Positions 1-7,584 of a stretch of DNA of 64,000 nucleotides are shown piece after piece (the stretch's first letter is position 1; each line of letters begins with the position of its first letter). Both the position numbers and the translations under genes were made by a program. The DNA comes from Gleimia hominis (GTDB taxonomy: Bacteria; Actinomycetota; Actinomycetes; Actinomycetales; Actinomycetaceae). A model generated the notes under the pieces. The model did not search any database and was not told the DNA's origin. It worked only from the letters and a program-made list of their open reading frames with translations. The DNA is taken from NCBI RefSeq assembly GCF_002871945.2, contig NZ_CP126963.1:1364001-1428000 (forward strand). The letters run 5' to 3'.

Positions 1-164
1 TTCTGAGCTTGTCGCAACGCGTTGCCCCGCACGTAAAACACCCCCGCGACCACCAGCACGAGCGCGATGACCACAGGAATCGCAATCGCAATCAGTTTGC
101 GCCGTTTACGCTGCCGCCGCCGATCATCATTACTGAGGTACTTGCCCGACCGCCTAGTAGCCAC
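1..164 (-). CDS. N-terminal part of a membrane-anchored protein (runs off the window)
   Basis: Reading the minus strand from a GTG at 164-162 gives an open frame of 54 codons that continues past the window edge. The first 23 residues are strongly basic (an RRRQRKRRK run), followed by one hydrophobic stretch of about 22 residues rich in Ile, Val and Ala, then a polar segment. This is the shape of a single-pass protein with a cytoplasmic basic head and an external domain, as in LytR_C-type or other cell-envelope proteins, but the family cannot be named from this fragment. No ATG lies near the start; GTG is the only reasonable choice. Confidence 0.6.
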   Translation of the reverse strand, partial: MATRRSGKYLSNDDRRRQRKRRKLIAIAIPVVIALVLVVAGVFYVRGNALRQAQ

Positions 165-240
165 TGTAGACAACCCTTTCAACCGCTAACACAAGCACCA
201 CACAGTGTACAATCATGGGTTCCACAGGAGCTAATTGCGG

Positions 241-270
241 GTACAAGAAAAGCCACGCGTTAGCGTGGCT
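241..270 (-). terminator. Rho-independent terminator of the tRNA cluster
   Basis: An 8-bp perfect stem (AGCCACGC / GCGTGGCT, 251-270) with a 4-nt loop is followed on the minus strand by TTTTCTTG. It lies just downstream of the 3' end of tRNA-Phe, so it should end the minus-strand tRNA transcript. Confidence 0.75.
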
Positions 271-275
271 CCTTG

Positions 276-348
276 TGCCTCCGAGCGGCGTCGATCCGCT
301 GACCTTTCGATTTTCAGTCGAACGCTCTGCCAACTGAGCTACAGAGGC
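276..348 (-). tRNA. tRNA-Phe (GAA)
   Basis: The minus strand folds as a cloverleaf: acceptor GCCTCTG/CGGAGGC, U8-A9, D-stem GCTC, anticodon stem TTCGA/TCGAA around loop CTGAAAA (anticodon GAA), T-arm AGCGG/CCGCT, discriminator A. CCA is not encoded. The T-loop begins with A rather than T at position 54. It is the last gene of the cluster before the terminator. Confidence 0.93.
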
Positions 349-410
349 ATCGATTCCTTTGGAACCACTGAGAGGCGTAGTGCCTCAAGCGAATTCCAGG
401 TGGAATCGAG

Positions 411-484
411 CGACCCCGACCGGACTTGAACCGGCGACCTCCGCCGTGACAGGGCGGCGCGCTAACCAACTGCGCTACGGGGCC
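411..484 (-). tRNA. tRNA-Asp (GTC), copy 1
   Basis: A 74-nt cloverleaf on the minus strand: acceptor GGCCCCG/CGGGGTC, anticodon loop CTGTCAC (GTC), T-loop TTCAAGT, discriminator G as expected for Asp. CCA is not encoded. It is identical in sequence to the copy at 594-667. Confidence 0.95.
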
Positions 485-593
485 TTAGTGCCTGTAAATA
501 CTACCCGCTAACCTGGTGCTGCGACAAATCCGCGCGGTGGTGCCGGGTAAAAAATCGCCATGCACGCTGTTAGCTTGCCAGTATTGACACTGG

Positions 594-667
594 CGACCCC
601 GACCGGACTTGAACCGGCGACCTCCGCCGTGACAGGGCGGCGCGCTAACCAACTGCGCTACGGGGCC
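594..667 (-). tRNA. tRNA-Asp (GTC), copy 2
   Basis: This is base-for-base the same 74-nt tRNA-Asp as at 411-484. The sequence between the copies (485-593) differs from the other spacers, so the gene itself, not a long block, is duplicated. It is probably cotranscribed with tRNA-Glu just upstream (4-nt gap). Confidence 0.95.
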
Positions 668-671
668 TTTG

Positions 672-744
672 TACCCCCAACGGGATTCGAACCCGTGCCG
701 CCGCCGTGAAAGGGCGGTGTCCTAGGCCGCTAGACGATGGGGGC
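672..744 (-). tRNA. tRNA-Glu (TTC)
   Basis: The minus strand gives acceptor GCCCCCA/TGGGGGT, anticodon stem CCGCC/GGCGG around CTTTCAC (TTC), and a TTCGAAT T-loop. CCA is not encoded. It is the first gene of the tRNA cluster in the direction of transcription. Confidence 0.94.
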
Positions 745-773
745 CTTAGTCAGTGCCATGACTGACTTAAGAA

Positions 774-803
774 AGTGTACTCAACACCAGTTTGTTTTGG
801 CAA
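774..803 (-). promoter_or_regulatory. Candidate promoter of the tRNA cluster
   Basis: On the minus strand TTGCCA (803-798) and TACACT (779-774) are separated by 18 bp, which would start transcription about 25 nt before tRNA-Glu. A 7-bp inverted repeat (AGTCAGT/ACTGACT, 748-767) lies between this promoter and the tRNA. The assignment rests on hexamer resemblance only. Confidence 0.4.
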
Positions 804-944
804 AACCCCCGACTGTGAATCGACTCACCGAAACGTCTTCCATCTGCTGGAAATCGCAGTGGGCAGCCCGTTGTGACGCCACCCTCAAGGCAGTTCGACG
901 GAGCGGAACGCGCAATCACAATCCCAGCCACTTAAGCTGTAATC

Positions 945-2777
945 ATGGGATGGCAAACGCTTGGACTCAAGCTTCAAAACAACATGCTCACACTAGGTAG
1001 CAGCGCTTTACAACCAGCTGCTGATAACCCCGATGACGCCGTAGAAACCGCGGTGAACGTCCTGCAGATCGCCGCTGGCGTGGCGGTTGGTGCGGGAATC
1101 TCACTACTGGTCGGCATCGTTATCTGGTGGGTGCTGAAAATCAGTACGCGCCGCATCACTAACTTCCAACTATTGATGCGCCGGGCCAAAATCCCCTACT
1201 TCATCCTGTTCATCCTGGCTGGTGGCTGGCAGGGGCTGGATTACATCAGCGGTGTCCTCGACCCCGATAAGACGCAGAACTGGATTCCCCCAATCACCCA
1301 CGTGCTGTTCATCGCCACGATCGTGGCTGCAGGGTGGATGCTGTTCAGCGCCGCATTCACCATCCAAGACATTGCGAAACGGGGGCAGAAAACGGACCAC
1401 CCGAACCGGTTGACGACGCAAGCGCAGATGTTCCGCCGAATCCTGCAGGCCCTGGTGGTGGCAGTTACCGCCATTTCGGTTATTCTCACGTTCCCGCAAG
1501 CACGGGTCGCCATGGGATCCCTACTTGCATCCGCCGGCGTGGTTTCGCTGGTAGCTGGTATTGCCGCGCAAGATTCTTTGTCGAACACGTTCGCGGGCCT
1601 ACAGTTAACCCTCACGGACGCGTTGCGGGTTGGGGACGTGCTGGTGGTTGATGACGTTTTTTGCACTGTTGAGGAAATGACCCTCACGTACGTTGTACTA
1701 AAGGTGTGGGACGACCGGCGGGTAATTGTGCCCTCCACCCGGTTCACCAAAAACAGTTTTGAAAACTGGACGCGGCTACACACCAAAGTGTTGGGCACCG
1801 TGTTGTTCCACTTCGATTGGACACTTCCGCTGGCGCGTTTCCGCGCGGAAGCGCGGCGCCTCATGAACCAATCTGACCTGTGGGATGGGCGCACCACATC
1901 GATACAAGTTACGGACACAACCGCAGAATACGTGGAGGTCCGCCTGGTGGTTTCCGCAGCGGACTCCGGGGACCTGTGGGATTTACGGTGCTACATGCGT
2001 GAGCACCTGTTGGAATGGGTGGTTGAGAACGCGCCCTACGCACTACCACGCAACCGGTGGCAGCAAGAGAAACTGGTGGAGCAAAACCGGGACCGTTCTG
2101 AAGAAGAGGTGGCGCGGCTCGCGCAGGAACTAGCGAATATTGAAAACCCGGGGGACGAACAGCAGACCCCACCGAAGTCTTACCAGGACGCACGGGTCAA
2201 GGCCTCTAAACGCAGGGCCGGGAAGGTACGTAGGCGCCGGCTGCGGGGCCGGTCCGTGAAACGCGTGCCCACCCACGGAGAGGAAACCACGCAGGTGCTG
2301 AGTTTGAAGGACCTCAAGAACGTGGTGAAAATGACGGAGCCGAACAGTAAAGAATTTCCAGTGAAAACCAAACCACAAAATGTGAATGGTAGTCGCAGCA
2401 ATACCGGCCCTGCGATCCAGCCCAACGGCAACGGTCGCACTGCGAATGATGAGGCGGATACGGCAGAGGTAGAGTTGTCGAGTGACCGCATGTTCTCGGG
2501 CAATCCGGCGGCTGAGGAGCGCTCGCAGGCGTTCAGTGGTCCGGGTAAACAGGTGCAGCGGGAGCGGGAGCAGGCTCTCACGGGCGAGCAAGAGGCCGTT
2601 AACGCGGAAACCAAGAACTCTGCACACGACGCGGCTTCCAACACTTCCACAAACGCCGCGTCTGCCAAGGTTCCTGCGGAAGACGCAAGCACCAAGGATT
2701 CCACAGATGCCGCGTATGCCAAGGTTCCTGCTGATGAAACGGCAATTGACGGGCAGGCATCTGCGGGTGAACGCTAA
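945..2777 (+). CDS. MscS-family mechanosensitive ion channel with long low-complexity tail
   Basis: Likely a small-conductance mechanosensitive channel that releases solutes on hypo-osmotic shock. Hydrophobic segments lie near residues 40-66, 83-101, 118-141 and 166-184. They are followed by the Gly/Ala-rich pore helix (about 191-222, with GIAAQDSLSNTFAGLQL) and the MscS beta domain (DALRVGDVL, then RRVIVPSTRF, about 226-280). At 610 residues it is about twice the length of MscS. From about residue 385 it becomes first highly basic, then Ala/Ser/Thr/Lys-rich with the repeated phrase AKVPA. No clear Shine-Dalgarno precedes the ATG at 945; the ATG at 984 is an alternative start. The family call is firm; the role of the tail is unknown. 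Confidence 0.85.
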   Translation: MGWQTLGLKLQNNMLTLGSSALQPAADNPDDAVETAVNVLQIAAGVAVGAGISLLVGIVIWWVLKISTRRITNFQLLMRRAKIPYFILFILAGGWQGLDYISGVLDPDKTQNWIPPITHVLFIATIVAAGWMLFSAAFTIQDIAKRGQKTDHPNRLTTQAQMFRRILQALVVAVTAISVILTFPQARVAMGSLLASAGVVSLVAGIAAQDSLSNTFAGLQLTLTDALRVGDVLVVDDVFCTVEEMTLTYVVLKVWDDRRVIVPSTRFTKNSFENWTRLHTKVLGTVLFHFDWTLPLARFRAEARRLMNQSDLWDGRTTSIQVTDTTAEYVEVRLVVSAADSGDLWDLRCYMREHLLEWVVENAPYALPRNRWQQEKLVEQNRDRSEEEVARLAQELANIENPGDEQQTPPKSYQDARVKASKRRAGKVRRRRLRGRSVKRVPTHGEETTQVLSLKDLKNVVKMTEPNSKEFPVKTKPQNVNGSRSNTGPAIQPNGNGRTANDEADTAEVELSSDRMFSGNPAAEERSQAFSGPGKQVQREREQALTGEQEAVNAETKNSAHDAASNTSTNAASAKVPAEDASTKDSTDAAYAKVPADETAIDGQASAGER

Positions 2778-2820
2778 CAACAAACACGGGAACTGAATGA
2801 AGAAAACAAGGGGCTGAAGG

Positions 2821-3237
2821 ATGAGTGATGAACTGAAAGTAGATCCGGCAGCGGCTGCGTACACGGATGCGCAGTGGCGGCAGAAGTTGACGCCGATGGA
2901 GTACCACGTGCTGCGGGAGGCCGGTACGGAACGCCCCGGCACGGGCGCGCTTTTGAACGAGAACCGGGCGGGCACGTATTTTTGTCGGGCGTGTGGGCAG
3001 AAACTGTTCCGTTCAGACGCGAAGTTTGATTCCGCGTGCGGGTGGCCTTCATTTTTTGAGGCCGAGGATGGCGCGGTGGAATACCTGCACGACGATTCGC
3101 ACGGCATGGATCGCACGGAGGTGCGGTGCGCTAACTGCGGGTCGCACTTGGGCCACATTTTTGATGACGCCCCCCAAACTCCAACGGGGCAACGGTACTG
3201 CATGAACTCCGTTTGCTTGCAGTTCCAAGCGCAGTAA
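2821..3237 (+). CDS. msrB: Peptide-methionine (R)-S-oxide reductase
   Basis: Reduces methionine-R-sulfoxide in oxidised proteins in the cytoplasm, using thioredoxin. All hallmarks of MsrB are present in 138 residues: two zinc pairs (Cys55-x-x-Cys58 and Cys103-x-x-Cys106), the CGWPSF loop with Cys73, the GSHLGHIF segment, and RYCMNS holding catalytic Cys127. The ATG follows GGGGCTGAAGG, a usable ribosome site. It lies 43 bp after the channel gene and 33 bp before the next gene, so the three may be cotranscribed. No fused MsrA domain is present. Confidence 0.97.
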   Translation: MSDELKVDPAAAAYTDAQWRQKLTPMEYHVLREAGTERPGTGALLNENRAGTYFCRACGQKLFRSDAKFDSACGWPSFFEAEDGAVEYLHDDSHGMDRTEVRCANCGSHLGHIFDDAPQTPTGQRYCMNSVCLQFQAQ

Positions 3238-3270
3238 GACACCGAAATGGCCTAGCCCAGCGGGAGCGTT

Positions 3271-4278
3271 ATGCGCATAGTTACGTGGAATATTCAGCAT
3301 GGGCGCGCGAACTTCACTGCGTTTGAGGGAAGTTTTACTGCGTTTGAGGGAAGTGGCGCACTCGCCCCGGAAGGCCCCGCTTCGGGCGAGCAAACGCCAG
3401 CCCGAAGCCGCGGTGAGAAACGGGCCGAAGTGCCACAGCAGAAGGGCAACGAGGGCCGGGTTGACGCGCACGTGTTAGCCGAAAGCGTGCGGCAGTTGGC
3501 GCGCCTGCAGCCAGACGCGATCGCGTTCCAAGAAGTAGACCGGTTTCAACCACGTTCCAACTGGTTGAACACTCCCGAGGTGATTGCCCGCGCGCTCCCC
3601 GGCTACTGGTTCCACTACGCCCCCATGTTCATCGGGTTCGCGGGTGGGCCCCGCATCGCACCCCCGCAAGTTCCAGTAGGTTCGCAGCGTGCCTTTGCTA
3701 AAGAGTCTTGTGTCACGCGCCGGATATGTGCCCACAATTGGCCTGCATACGGCCTCATGCTGGCACTACGTGAACCACCTGTGGCATGGAAGGTGGCGCG
3801 GTTGGGGCGAGCACCTCTGCAGCGAATACCGCAACAGACCGGCTGGTGGGCAAAAACCCTGGGGTGGCGGCCACTGCCGGGGCAAAACCGGAGTCTGCTG
3901 TGCGCGGTGCAGGCCGACGGCACAGTTTTCGCCACCACCCACTTAGAAGTACACGCCCCCACAGCCCGCGCGCAGCTGCGCCGGAGCCTGGAGCTTCTGC
4001 AGCCACTGGGTAGCCCCGTGGTACTGTGCGGAGATTTCAACTTGGGAGCCCAGGCGGTGCAGGCGCAACTACCGGCCGACAGCGAAGTTATCAGCGCCCG
4101 CACCTACCCTGTGGACGCACCCACGCAGTCGTTAGATCAAGTAGTAATCATGCCCGCACCCAAAGGTGGAACGGAGTATTTGACACCCCCAACGGAGCGT
4201 TTGACACACCCACACGCCAACAGCGTATTGTTGCCTGTGTCCGACCACAGGGCATTGTATGTAGAGACCACCAAATAG
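3271..4278 (+). CDS. Endonuclease/exonuclease/phosphatase (EEP) fold protein
   Basis: A member of the EEP superfamily of metal-dependent phosphoesterases; the substrate (DNA, phospholipid or small phosphate ester) cannot be told. The N-terminus MRIVTWNIQHG carries the metal-ligand Asn, AFQEVDR the catalytic Glu, LCGDFNLG the Asp/Asn pair, and SDHRALYV the C-terminal Asp-His. There is no signal peptide. Between the first strand and the Glu motif lies an insertion that starts with a perfectly repeated FTAFEGS heptad, encoded by a 21-bp tandem duplication (3313-3354). This segment is not part of the normal fold. The protein has 335 residues. Confidence 0.8.
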   Translation: MRIVTWNIQHGRANFTAFEGSFTAFEGSGALAPEGPASGEQTPARSRGEKRAEVPQQKGNEGRVDAHVLAESVRQLARLQPDAIAFQEVDRFQPRSNWLNTPEVIARALPGYWFHYAPMFIGFAGGPRIAPPQVPVGSQRAFAKESCVTRRICAHNWPAYGLMLALREPPVAWKVARLGRAPLQRIPQQTGWWAKTLGWRPLPGQNRSLLCAVQADGTVFATTHLEVHAPTARAQLRRSLELLQPLGSPVVLCGDFNLGAQAVQAQLPADSEVISARTYPVDAPTQSLDQVVIMPAPKGGTEYLTPPTERLTHPHANSVLLPVSDHRALYVETTK

Positions 4279-4383
4279 GTCTTTGCCAGTCTTCAGCTGC
4301 GCTTACCACCACGTCAATGGGGTGCTAGCAGCTGCGTAAATCAGCGCGTCCCTTGCGCGCAAACCTGTTGCGAAAGGAGTGTC

Positions 4384-5295
4384 ATGAAATCGAGAATCCA
4401 GTTAACAGCAAATACCGCTCCCCTCCTTTTGATAGGTTCAGGTCTCACTCAATATGTGGGCGCTGCGCTCGCGATCGTTTTATTCACTCAGGTGACGCCC
4501 GCTGCGGTGGCGTGGTGGCGGGTTGCGGTTGCCGCCACTGTTTTCATTCTTTGGCGCAGGCCCTGGCGGATGCGGCTTTCCCGGGTTGATTGGGGTCGTT
4601 CCGCTTTGTTTGGCGTGGTGATGACGCTCATGAACGTCCTGTTTTACGAAGCGATTTCCCGCATCGCACTGGGCGTTGCAGTGTCGTTGGAGTTCCTCGG
4701 TCCTGTTGCCGTTGCGGTTATGGGGTCGAAGCATTGGACTTCACGGGTCGCAGCTGTTGCAGCGTTGGCTGGGGTGGTGTCTATTTCTGGGTTCGGCGTG
4801 AACGTTCAAGATCCGAAAACTGCCCTCGGGATCGTATTCGCGTTGGGCGCTGGGGCCTGCTGGGCCGGTTACATCGTGTTGGGGCAGCGGATTGCTTCGC
4901 AGCGTTCCGGGATTGATTCCTTGGCAATAGGCACGTTGGCGGGCGCGATCGTGTTCTTACCGTTTTGCCTGACGCAGATTCCGAAAGTAGTGGCGTCCCC
5001 CGTTTTGATTGGCGCGGTTTTAGGGGTGGGCTTGCTGTCCACTGTGGTGCCTTATTCGCTTGAGGCACTAGCCATGTCTAAAGTTCACGCGTCCGTGTTC
5101 GCACTGCTCACAGCTTTGCTGCCCGCCACGAGTCTGCTGGTGGGGGCGGTGGCTTTGCAGCAGTTCCCAGCGTGGCCTTCGGTGATTGGCCTGGTTCTGA
5201 TTTCACTGGCGGTAGCGGTTGCGTCGCGCGACACCACGCAGGGGGCGCAGAATGCGCGCGAAGTAATTGAGAATGCGGAAGGAATATCGGATTAG
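4384..5295 (+). CDS. EamA/DMT-family exporter, RhtA-like
   Basis: A 303-residue inner-membrane protein with about ten hydrophobic segments arranged as two EamA repeats. The stretch around AISRIALGVAVSLEFLGP resembles the RhtA (threonine/homoserine exporter) branch, and the second half has the same pattern (SKVHASVFALLTALLPATS). Export of amino acids or related metabolites is therefore inferred. A good ribosome site (AAAGGAG) precedes the ATG. It stands alone, about 105 bp after the EEP gene and 167 bp before the GlsB-like gene. Confidence 0.85.
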   Translation: MKSRIQLTANTAPLLLIGSGLTQYVGAALAIVLFTQVTPAAVAWWRVAVAATVFILWRRPWRMRLSRVDWGRSALFGVVMTLMNVLFYEAISRIALGVAVSLEFLGPVAVAVMGSKHWTSRVAAVAALAGVVSISGFGVNVQDPKTALGIVFALGAGACWAGYIVLGQRIASQRSGIDSLAIGTLAGAIVFLPFCLTQIPKVVASPVLIGAVLGVGLLSTVVPYSLEALAMSKVHASVFALLTALLPATSLLVGAVALQQFPAWPSVIGLVLISLAVAVASRDTTQGAQNAREVIENAEGISD

Positions 5296-5462
5296 AAAAA
5301 CTGTGGCGAATAGCATTTTGATAATGATTTGATAACTTTATTGCCCCAATTCGTCTAAAACCACCACTATGACTAGAAACCGCAGTGGTGTATCGCTAGC
5401 GTAGTACTTGTTCGAACTACTTCGAGAGCATGCTTATGCGTGCAAAGTTAAGGAGAGTAACT

Positions 5463-5723
5463 ATGGGATACTCACTGATCGGATACATTGTTGCCGGTGC
5501 TATTATCGGTGCTCTTGCCCGCCTGTTCATGAAGGGTAAGCAGCCTTTGGGGATCGTTTGGACGATCATCCTCGGCGCTGTGGGCGCGTTCCTGGGTGGC
5601 TGGATCACCGGTTTGTTCATGAATAACAACAGTGGTTTCATCGCCTGGGTGGTGGCCATCATCGTTTCTATCGGTTTGATCTCCGCCTACTTGGGGATCA
5701 CAAACAAGAACGCTGGACAGTAG
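5463..5723 (+). CDS. GlsB/YeaQ/YmgE-family stress-response membrane protein
   Basis: An 86-residue protein with three Gly-rich transmembrane helices (IGYIVAGAIIGALARLFMKG, then GIVWTIILGAVGAFLGGWI and a C-terminal segment). It matches the transglycosylase-associated/GlsB family, small membrane proteins often induced by stress. The start is the ATG at 5463, preceded by AAGGAGAG; an upstream in-frame ATG at 5430 lacks a ribosome site. It is followed by a strong terminator, so it is probably monocistronic. Confidence 0.9.
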   Translation: MGYSLIGYIVAGAIIGALARLFMKGKQPLGIVWTIILGAVGAFLGGWITGLFMNNNSGFIAWVVAIIVSIGLISAYLGITNKNAGQ

Positions 5724-5741
5724 TTTCCACGCTCTAAAAGT

Positions 5742-5796
5742 GGCCCGTCAGGCTCTAACCCAACCGGGTTTCAGCCTGACGGGTCGCTCGTTTTTG
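5742..5796 (+). terminator. Rho-independent terminator after the GlsB-like gene
   Basis: An 11-bp perfect stem (CCCGTCAGGCT / AGCCTGACGGG), with a second inner stem AACCC/GGGTT, is followed by GTCGCTCG and a run of five T. Confidence 0.85.
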
Positions 5797-5907
5797 TTAC
5801 AGCGCCTGGACATGGTAAATTTTCCAGGTAGCTACGGCTCAGGTGTTCACCTACTTCCAGTCGGCGCGCTTAAGCGCAGACCCGGGTGGCACCGAGAGGC
5901 AAGTAGC

Positions 5908-5980
5908 GGGCCTATAGCTCAATTGGCAGAGCAACGGACTTTTAATCCGTGGGTTCGGGGTTCGATTCCCCGTGGGCCCA
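5908..5980 (+). tRNA. tRNA-Lys (TTT)
   Basis: A plus-strand cloverleaf: acceptor GGGCCTA/TGGGCCC, D-stem GCTC, anticodon stem ACGGA/TCCGT around CTTTTAA (TTT), T-loop TTCGATT, discriminator A, no encoded CCA. It stands alone and has its own terminator 5 nt downstream. Confidence 0.96.
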
Positions 5981-5984
5981 CAAC

Positions 5985-6010
5985 CCCCGCGTGAACAACG
6001 CGGGGTTTTT
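5985..6010 (+). terminator. Rho-independent terminator of tRNA-Lys
   Basis: A perfect 8-bp stem CCCCGCGT/ACGCGGGG with a 5-nt loop is followed immediately by TTTTTCTTT. Confidence 0.9.
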
Positions 6011-6083
6011 CTTTACTCCCCGCGGGTTTTCTACTCCCTCAGGGTTTTTCTTTACTCCCCGCGGGTTTTCTACTCCCTCAGGG
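6006..6083. repeat. Two tandem 39-bp repeats next to the tRNA-Lys terminator
   Basis: Positions 6006-6044 and 6045-6083 are identical 39-bp units, each starting with the T-run of a terminator and containing CCCCGCGGG and CTCCCTCAGGG. A degenerate third piece follows (to about 6116). The array starts inside the tRNA terminator T-tract. It is translatable on both strands without stops, but no gene is credible there. Confidence 0.9.
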
Positions 6084-6200
6084 TTTTGGTTTATTCCCCC
6101 TCCGGGTTTCTTTTCCCCTTGCCCAGGGCTTCGAAGAAAGAACCTCAAGTTCAAATATCGACTTCCAACCATGGTGGCTCTTGGGCACGCGCCGAAGCGG

Positions 6201-6231
6201 TTGCCGCCAGCCCCTAACTAAGCCGTATGCT
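6201..6231 (+). promoter_or_regulatory. Possible promoter of the ABC/FtsX pair giving a leaderless transcript
   Basis: TTGCCG (6201-6206) and TATGCT (6226-6231) with a 19-bp spacer would start transcription at or next to the ATG at 6238. The absence of a Shine-Dalgarno sequence agrees with a leaderless mRNA, which is common in actinobacteria. The spacer is longer than ideal. Confidence 0.35.
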
Positions 6232-6237
6232 TTAACC

Positions 6238-7584
6238 ATGGGCTTATTGGAACCAGTATCGACGCCAGAAGACGCGATTGTGACCGCTCGCGGCCTCACA
6301 AAAATTTATGGTAAAGGCGACGCCGCAGTACAGGCGTTGCACGATGTTGACGTGCAGATCGGACGCGGGCAATTCACCGCGATCATGGGACCATCGGGCT
6401 CTGGTAAATCCACTTTGATGCACTGCCTGGCAGGTTTAGATTCCATTAATGAGGGTCATTTGGAGCTCGATGGCACTACCGTGTCGAAAATGTCGCAGCG
6501 TAAACTCACGAAGCTGCGGCGCGACAAAATCGGGTTTATCTTCCAAACTTTCAACCTGATCCCCACGTTGAATGCGAAAGAAAACATTCTTCTGCCCGCC
6601 AAGATCGCGAAGCAAAAAGTTGATCCGAAGCGGTTCAACCAGGTGGTGGACGCAGTTGGGTTACGTGAACGTTTAACCCACCGGCCCGCAGAGCTTTCGG
6701 GTGGGCAGCAGCAGCGGGTGGCTTGTGCCCGCGCGCTGGTGAGTGAACCAGCTGTTATTTTTGCCGACGAACCTACGGGAAACCTAGATTCGAACGCGTC
6801 CGCGCAAGTACTGCGTTTTCTACGCAGCGCAGTTGACGAGTTCGGGCAGACCGTGGTGATGGTGACCCATGAGCCCGATGCAGCTGCTTGGGCCGATCGG
6901 ATCCTATTCCTAGTTGATGGGCAGGTGGTCGCCCAGTTGACAAAGCCGAACCGCGACCGCGTGTTGGAGGCACTGCGTGAACTCGGTTCCGACGACGAGC
7001 CCGAACCGACGGCAAATTCCACTGCAGCTCAGCCCCCGGCCTCGGCGGCCGCCAAAACAAACGCAGCGGCCACCACTGGAGCAGGAGCGCCAGATACCAC
7101 TGGTGCGCACTCCCCCGCTGCTTCCAATACAGACCTTCCGCCTACCTCTAGCGCAGGGGCTCCGCCAACCTCCAATACGGATGCTCCGCCCACCACTGGC
7201 ACGGGTAGGCGAACAAGCAGTCAGCCAACGCCTCATGCACGAAATACGCTGGTGGACGCGCAGTTACCGGGCGAAACCCTAGACCAGACGCTGCGCAGAC
7301 TAGCGCCCGCAGGCGAGTTGGAGCCGGAAGCTGCCCGCGTGGTGGATGCGGCGCAAGAAATCCTGGCGAACCTACCTGGTTCTGTTGTTCCGGAGGAGGA
7401 AGATCCGGTGACCGGCTCGATTCCGGTTGTGCCCCGCAATGGCAAGAGTCTGAACGAACCTCAAGAAAACCCGGTGAGCGATACGGGGGAAACTAAGGAA
7501 ACACACTCGGCGGCCACTGAAGAAACGAATGCCGCAAGCACTGAGGAGACACACGCCGCAGACACCGAGGAGACACAATCGTGA
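6238..7584 (+). CDS. ABC transporter ATP-binding protein (MacB/LolD type) with long Thr/Ala/Pro tail
   Basis: The ATPase of an FtsX/MacB-type exporter. Walker A GPSGSGKST lies at residues 51-59, the signature LSGGQQQRV at 153-161, Walker [13 protein letters not shown] at 173-184 and the H-loop His at 211. The domain normally ends near residue 250, but here about 195 further residues follow. They are rich in Ala, Thr, Pro and Ser with repeated phrases (SAGAPPTS; ATEETNAAS, STEETHAAD), so the protein is far longer than usual. The start chosen is the ATG at 6238. There is no ribosome site, but TATGCT at 6226-6231 sits at the right distance for a leaderless mRNA. It overlaps the permease gene by 4 bp (GTGA). 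Confidence 0.9.
   Translation: MGLLEPVSTPEDAIVTARGLTKIYGKGDAAVQALHDVDVQIGRGQFTAIMGPSGSGKSTLMHCLAGLDSINEGHLELDGTTVSKMSQRKLTKLRRDKIGFIFQTFNLIPTLNAKENILLPAKIAKQKVDPKRFNQVVDAVGLRERLTHRPAELSGGQQQRVACARALVSEPAVIFADEPTGNLDSNASAQVLRFLRSAVDEFGQTVVMVTHEPDAAAWADRILFLVDGQVVAQLTKPNRDRVLEALRELGSDDEPEPTANSTAAQPPASAAAKTNAAATTGAGAPDTTGAHSPAASNTDLPPTSSAGAPPTSNTDAPPTTGTGRRTSSQPTPHARNTLVDAQLPGETLDQTLRRLAPAGELEPEAARVVDAAQEILANLPGSVVPEEEDPVTGSIPVVPRNGKSLNEPQENPVSDTGETKETHSAATEETNAASTEETHAADTEETQS

Noticed and set aside
2130..3242. 370-residue open frame on the minus strand
   Set aside because: It is antisense to the end of the MscS-like gene and all of msrB, both well supported; the translation has no family features.
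5942..6172. 76-residue repeat protein with NPEGVENPRGVKK units
   Set aside because: It is created by the 39-bp tandem repeat and tRNA-Lys read in antisense; no ribosome site, and its end lies in the tRNA.
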